DNA from: Lingula anatina | Taxonomy: Eukaryota; Brachiopoda; Lingulata; Lingulida; Lingulidae | Direction of reading: 5' to 3' | Assembly (NCBI RefSeq): GCF_001039355.2 | Contig: NW_019775835.1 | Span: forward strand, 73,013 to 137,012 | DNA: 64,000 nucleotides | Shown here: positions 60,756 to 64,000 of the stretch, piece after piece | How positions within the stretch are numbered: the first letter of the stretch is position 1 | How the letters are laid out: each line of letters begins with the position of its first letter | Notes under the pieces: model-generated | What the model saw: only the letters and a program-made list of their open reading frames with translations | What the model was told of the DNA's origin: nothing | The model's database searches: none | Program-made: the position numbers and the translations under genes

Positions 60756-63700
60756 GTAGGTGTAAAACATCTTTATGGCCATTTGGTAGACTTAACCCTC
60801 TCTATTATTATTCATAAAAATCAGTTTGATAACAATGATTTTCAACGTGTATATTGGCAAAGTTGTCTTCATTCCTCCATATCATAAATTTCTTAGCATA
60901 GTATATTTTTCGGATTTTCCAATTCAGCAATAATTAACACAATTTGGTACATGTATGAGGATTTCTATTCAAAATATCGATCGCTTTTTCTCTTTCGTAT
61001 TTGACCTTAAAAAAGACAACACAAAATTTACCGGTTTCATGTTTAAACGTTAATGATAAAGCTGTCTAAAATGAAGAATTTTGGGAGAAATGCATGCAAG
61101 AACGAATAGATTTTGTCCAGATCTTACGCCATCGTACATATAAATAAATCGCACTTCTTCAACGGCTGTTCTATAAATTTGAAAAGTCCATCCTAAATAA
61201 TCTTTCACAAACTAAAAAATCATGTAAAGACTATCTCACACGGGTCGTTTTTATATCTCTGGTATTTAACCTAGTGATTACTTCTCTTCGACACAAACCA
61301 GGAAACACACCTTAATAAGGAAAGTTTGAGTTTAATGCCTATAGCTATGTTTTTCCTGTTTCATTATTCTCTGGTTTTAGGTCACCTATCTGTAATAACG
61401 CTTCTCTAAGTCAGTCAGTCAGTAAGAAAGAGCAAAAGTTAAAATTGAGACGCAAATAATGGTGAATCTATAATAAAGCAAATTCAGGTAGATTAAAGTG
61501 ATCAAGAGTTGGATCCATAACAAATGGGCATTTCAATAAAAGTCAGAAATGTGTGAAGGCAAACGGCTTTAAAACCAAACAAAAACCATATTTCCCTCGG
61601 CGTTATCTTGGATTTCTCTGACTTGAGATTTCGCAAAATTTTCTAACTTGATTTAAGAAATTGTTAAGAAAAATAACACAATTATGAAATACGCTTAAGA
61701 AAATATAAAGTTTAGATTTGGAACAGAGGAGTAAAAAGTTATTATTTACATGTAACAACGTAAGTTTTGAAATAAAGCACCTACAATTTCGCGTGACCAA
61801 GTAAAAGTGCGTTCCTTCCCTTGGCACACGACAATCTCCTAACGCGGCTTAGTTGTCATATCAAAACCATGAATAATCATTATTCACAAATAATACTTAA
61901 TTTCCCCAACACAAACGATATCGATCTTTTTTATCTTATCCCCTTGAGTGTTGTCGGTTTGAAAACAATACTTCTATCCTACATAGACAGAAAAGATATA
62001 TAGGGCACCATATTGAGGGGACTGCCTTTTCCCGCCTCGACAAAGACGGATTGTTGTCTCGTATTTTAAATCAATCAAGTTAACTGAATACGTTACCAAA
62101 GGTGGATAGCTGAAATTGGATTATCCTTAAGATACATCTTTTATCTTGCTTTTACACAATCACCAATGTTCCGTCTTTCAGTTGTTTCATTTGACTGCTT
62201 TTTAAACAAGTCCCCGAAACGGTACTATATTATGCAAAATTTTATACTGGAAAATCATGAACGCATTTCGATTTTGGAATTCAAAATTTTGGATTTAATT
62301 TTCAACCTAATAGTCGCTTTCTTGGTTCCTTTATCAAGTCAAGGCTGTTTAAAATGATGTTAGTTTTCTTCAATTTCCATGAATGAAAAAGATAACGAAC
62401 AATCTCAAAGTTGATTGTAAAGTTATTGTCAGTTAAATCCAATTGTTACTAAGGAGAATTTGTGTTTGACCCAACCTTGACTTAACAAGTAATAACAAGT
62501 TTCTTGACAACAAGGTTTCTAACTGGTGTATTTCCGTTCAAATTCTGTATAACCAATATCAGGATACTTACCATATTACAAGGCTACGCGAATGGACACT
62601 GAAATTTGTTTTCGAACGCGAGCAGAGTGACCCTTAAATAGAATTTATGGCTGCCACCTTTTTATGCATTGTTCTTTTCCTACGTGACACGGTCCTATTG
62701 AGTTATATGGTTTACCACCAGATAGAAATGTACCGCCCCCTTTCCGCTGCACAAGTGTGTACCATATGGTACTTAAAGAACAGCCAGATCAATTTGCATT
62801 TGTTCGTTCTGAAAGTAATTTGAAAACACATTTATTGCCCACCTTTGAAAAACATTGACTTGATTCTCCAGGTGAAATGGCCACTTGTGTCGAAAATTTG
62901 CGTGTAGATCTAAGCAACGTGCAATCTCACCTCCCCGTGTTTAACATGGGTGTTATCTTGATCGACAGTTATTTTCACGAAAAAAAAAATGCATGACTTG
63001 CGAGAGAGTTCTATATTCATCGCAACAAACCCAACTATTTTTATGCTTCCGATATATCTCAAAGGCATATATCTGTCCTCTGGGTAAATACAATATAATC
63101 TTTCTTTAGAAAAAAATTACATTAAGTCTCAATCAGACAAATGGCAAGTTTAACATGGTTAGGGAAAGTTAACAGTAGATTTGTCTTCAACTGGAGTAAT
63201 GATGTGGTGGTTTGGGGAGTTGCACGTCCTCTGACACATAGTGACGTCAATGAGCTGTCTCTGATAAACAAGCTCACAAAGCATCCGTCAAAAAAAAAAA
63301 AAAAAAAGATAAATAGATGCAAAACAGAGTTATTCAACTTAATACAGCTCACTGTAATCTTCATCATAATTTTTTTCAGTTGATCATCGCTATCGTTTAC
63401 AAAATAGAAAGCTAGTTTACTCATTAGATTTTGGTTACATTTTCCAGAAAATTTAATTATGCATTGTATCTGCGATCCATTACATGAGTTTCATTGCTTT
63501 ATGCATTCAGATAAAACAGGTGCCTCCTATTATTTTTAATATTCAGGGTACATGTAATTATTTCTATACTTCATGGTATAACGATCGTTTTGCTTCGCCC
63601 CAAAATCAGGTTTTAGATATATCGGTGCCTTTTAAACAAAGTCACTGCATTGAAAATAAAAACCTCTAGCGGAAATTGCATATCGATCTTGCTACAGCCG

Positions 63701-64000
63701 TATTTCTACGACTGCCAACATTGGTTTCTCAATTTCGATTATCTGATTTTAACGCGGTCCTCAAAGCAAATAAGATCTACTGTCGACCACTTTGGCATGT
63801 CATAATCTGAAGTGTAGGGAAAATGAATCACCATAAAACGAATTGGAATGGCACAAAAAGCCTCTGAAGTTATGTATATGCCATGCCATTTCTGAAAAGT
63901 CGCTTAACCACGCGAGAGGCGTTCCTGCCTTCAATTCTTTTTATCAAAGGATTTCTTTTTCAAAGACTCTTTGAAAGAGCTTTACCTTTAGGCAATCATA
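60756..64000 (+). other. First intron of the convertase gene
   Basis: I searched both strands for the next prodomain or catalytic exon (dibasic cleavage site, Asp-His-Ser motifs) and saw none. ORFs such as 63141-63383 show no family features and run into a poly-A tract near 63290. The stretch is AT-rich and non-coding as far as I can see. Confidence 0.45.

Noticed and set aside
63141-63383. ORF with SLTWLGKVNSRFVFNWSNDV, tested as a convertase exon
   Set aside because: No convertase motif, no good acceptor-donor pair, and it runs into a poly-A tract.

Overview
This is a window of a eukaryotic, invertebrate animal genome, about 64 kb, AT-rich and full of introns. All coding exons I could assemble carry GT-AG introns in consistent phase, and the predicted proteins match animal families. 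Septate-junction-type Bark/Anakonda, BROX, SETD3, cyclin K, an N-acetylglucosaminyltransferase III-like enzyme and a proprotein convertase together suggest a bilaterian, most likely a lophotrochozoan such as a mollusc or annelid. I cannot name the species.

Layout. (1) 275-1715, minus: four internal exons of cyclin K, cut by the left window edge. (2) 1716-2507: a short divergent promoter. (3) 2508-9672, plus: a complete 15-exon SETD3 gene (actin-histidine N-methyltransferase, 490 aa). (4) 9673-15402: SETD3 3' flank, a single-N gap at 10466, degenerate repeats, and a second copy of SETD3 exons 12-15 (12257-14748). (5) 15403-20782, plus: complete 11-exon BROX (419 aa, ends in a CAAX box). (6) 20783-29489: BROX 3' flank and a long gene-poor, repeat-rich stretch (tandem repeat, palindromic element, MITE). 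(7) 29499-31046, plus: a single-exon MGAT3-like glycosyltransferase (515 aa). (8) 31047-35206: 3' flank, a second MITE copy and the bark promoter. (9) 35207-53707, plus: a complete 20-exon protein bark beetle / Anakonda homologue (2879 aa), with a tRNA-Val(AAC) gene antisense in its second intron. (10) 53708-60557: bark 3' flank and a 2-kb segment present twice, with a single-N gap at 57973 at the end of the first copy. (11) 60558-60755, plus: first coding exon of a proprotein convertase (PC2-like), followed by its first intron to the window end.

The genes have unrelated jobs: transcription-kinase cyclin, actin modification, ESCRT-associated membrane work, N-glycan branching, tricellular junctions and prohormone processing. 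They do not form a pathway. The clearest organisational signals are the head-to-head CCNK-SETD3 pair, which is also adjacent and divergent in human; perfect CRE palindromes in two promoters; and two local duplications that each stop at a single N, which makes an assembly or haplotype artefact a serious possibility. I did not find a convincing new biological system. The best leads are the SETD3 alternative-terminus possibility, exon-edge micro-duplications in BROX and bark, and a short repeated motif in the Bark cytoplasmic tail.
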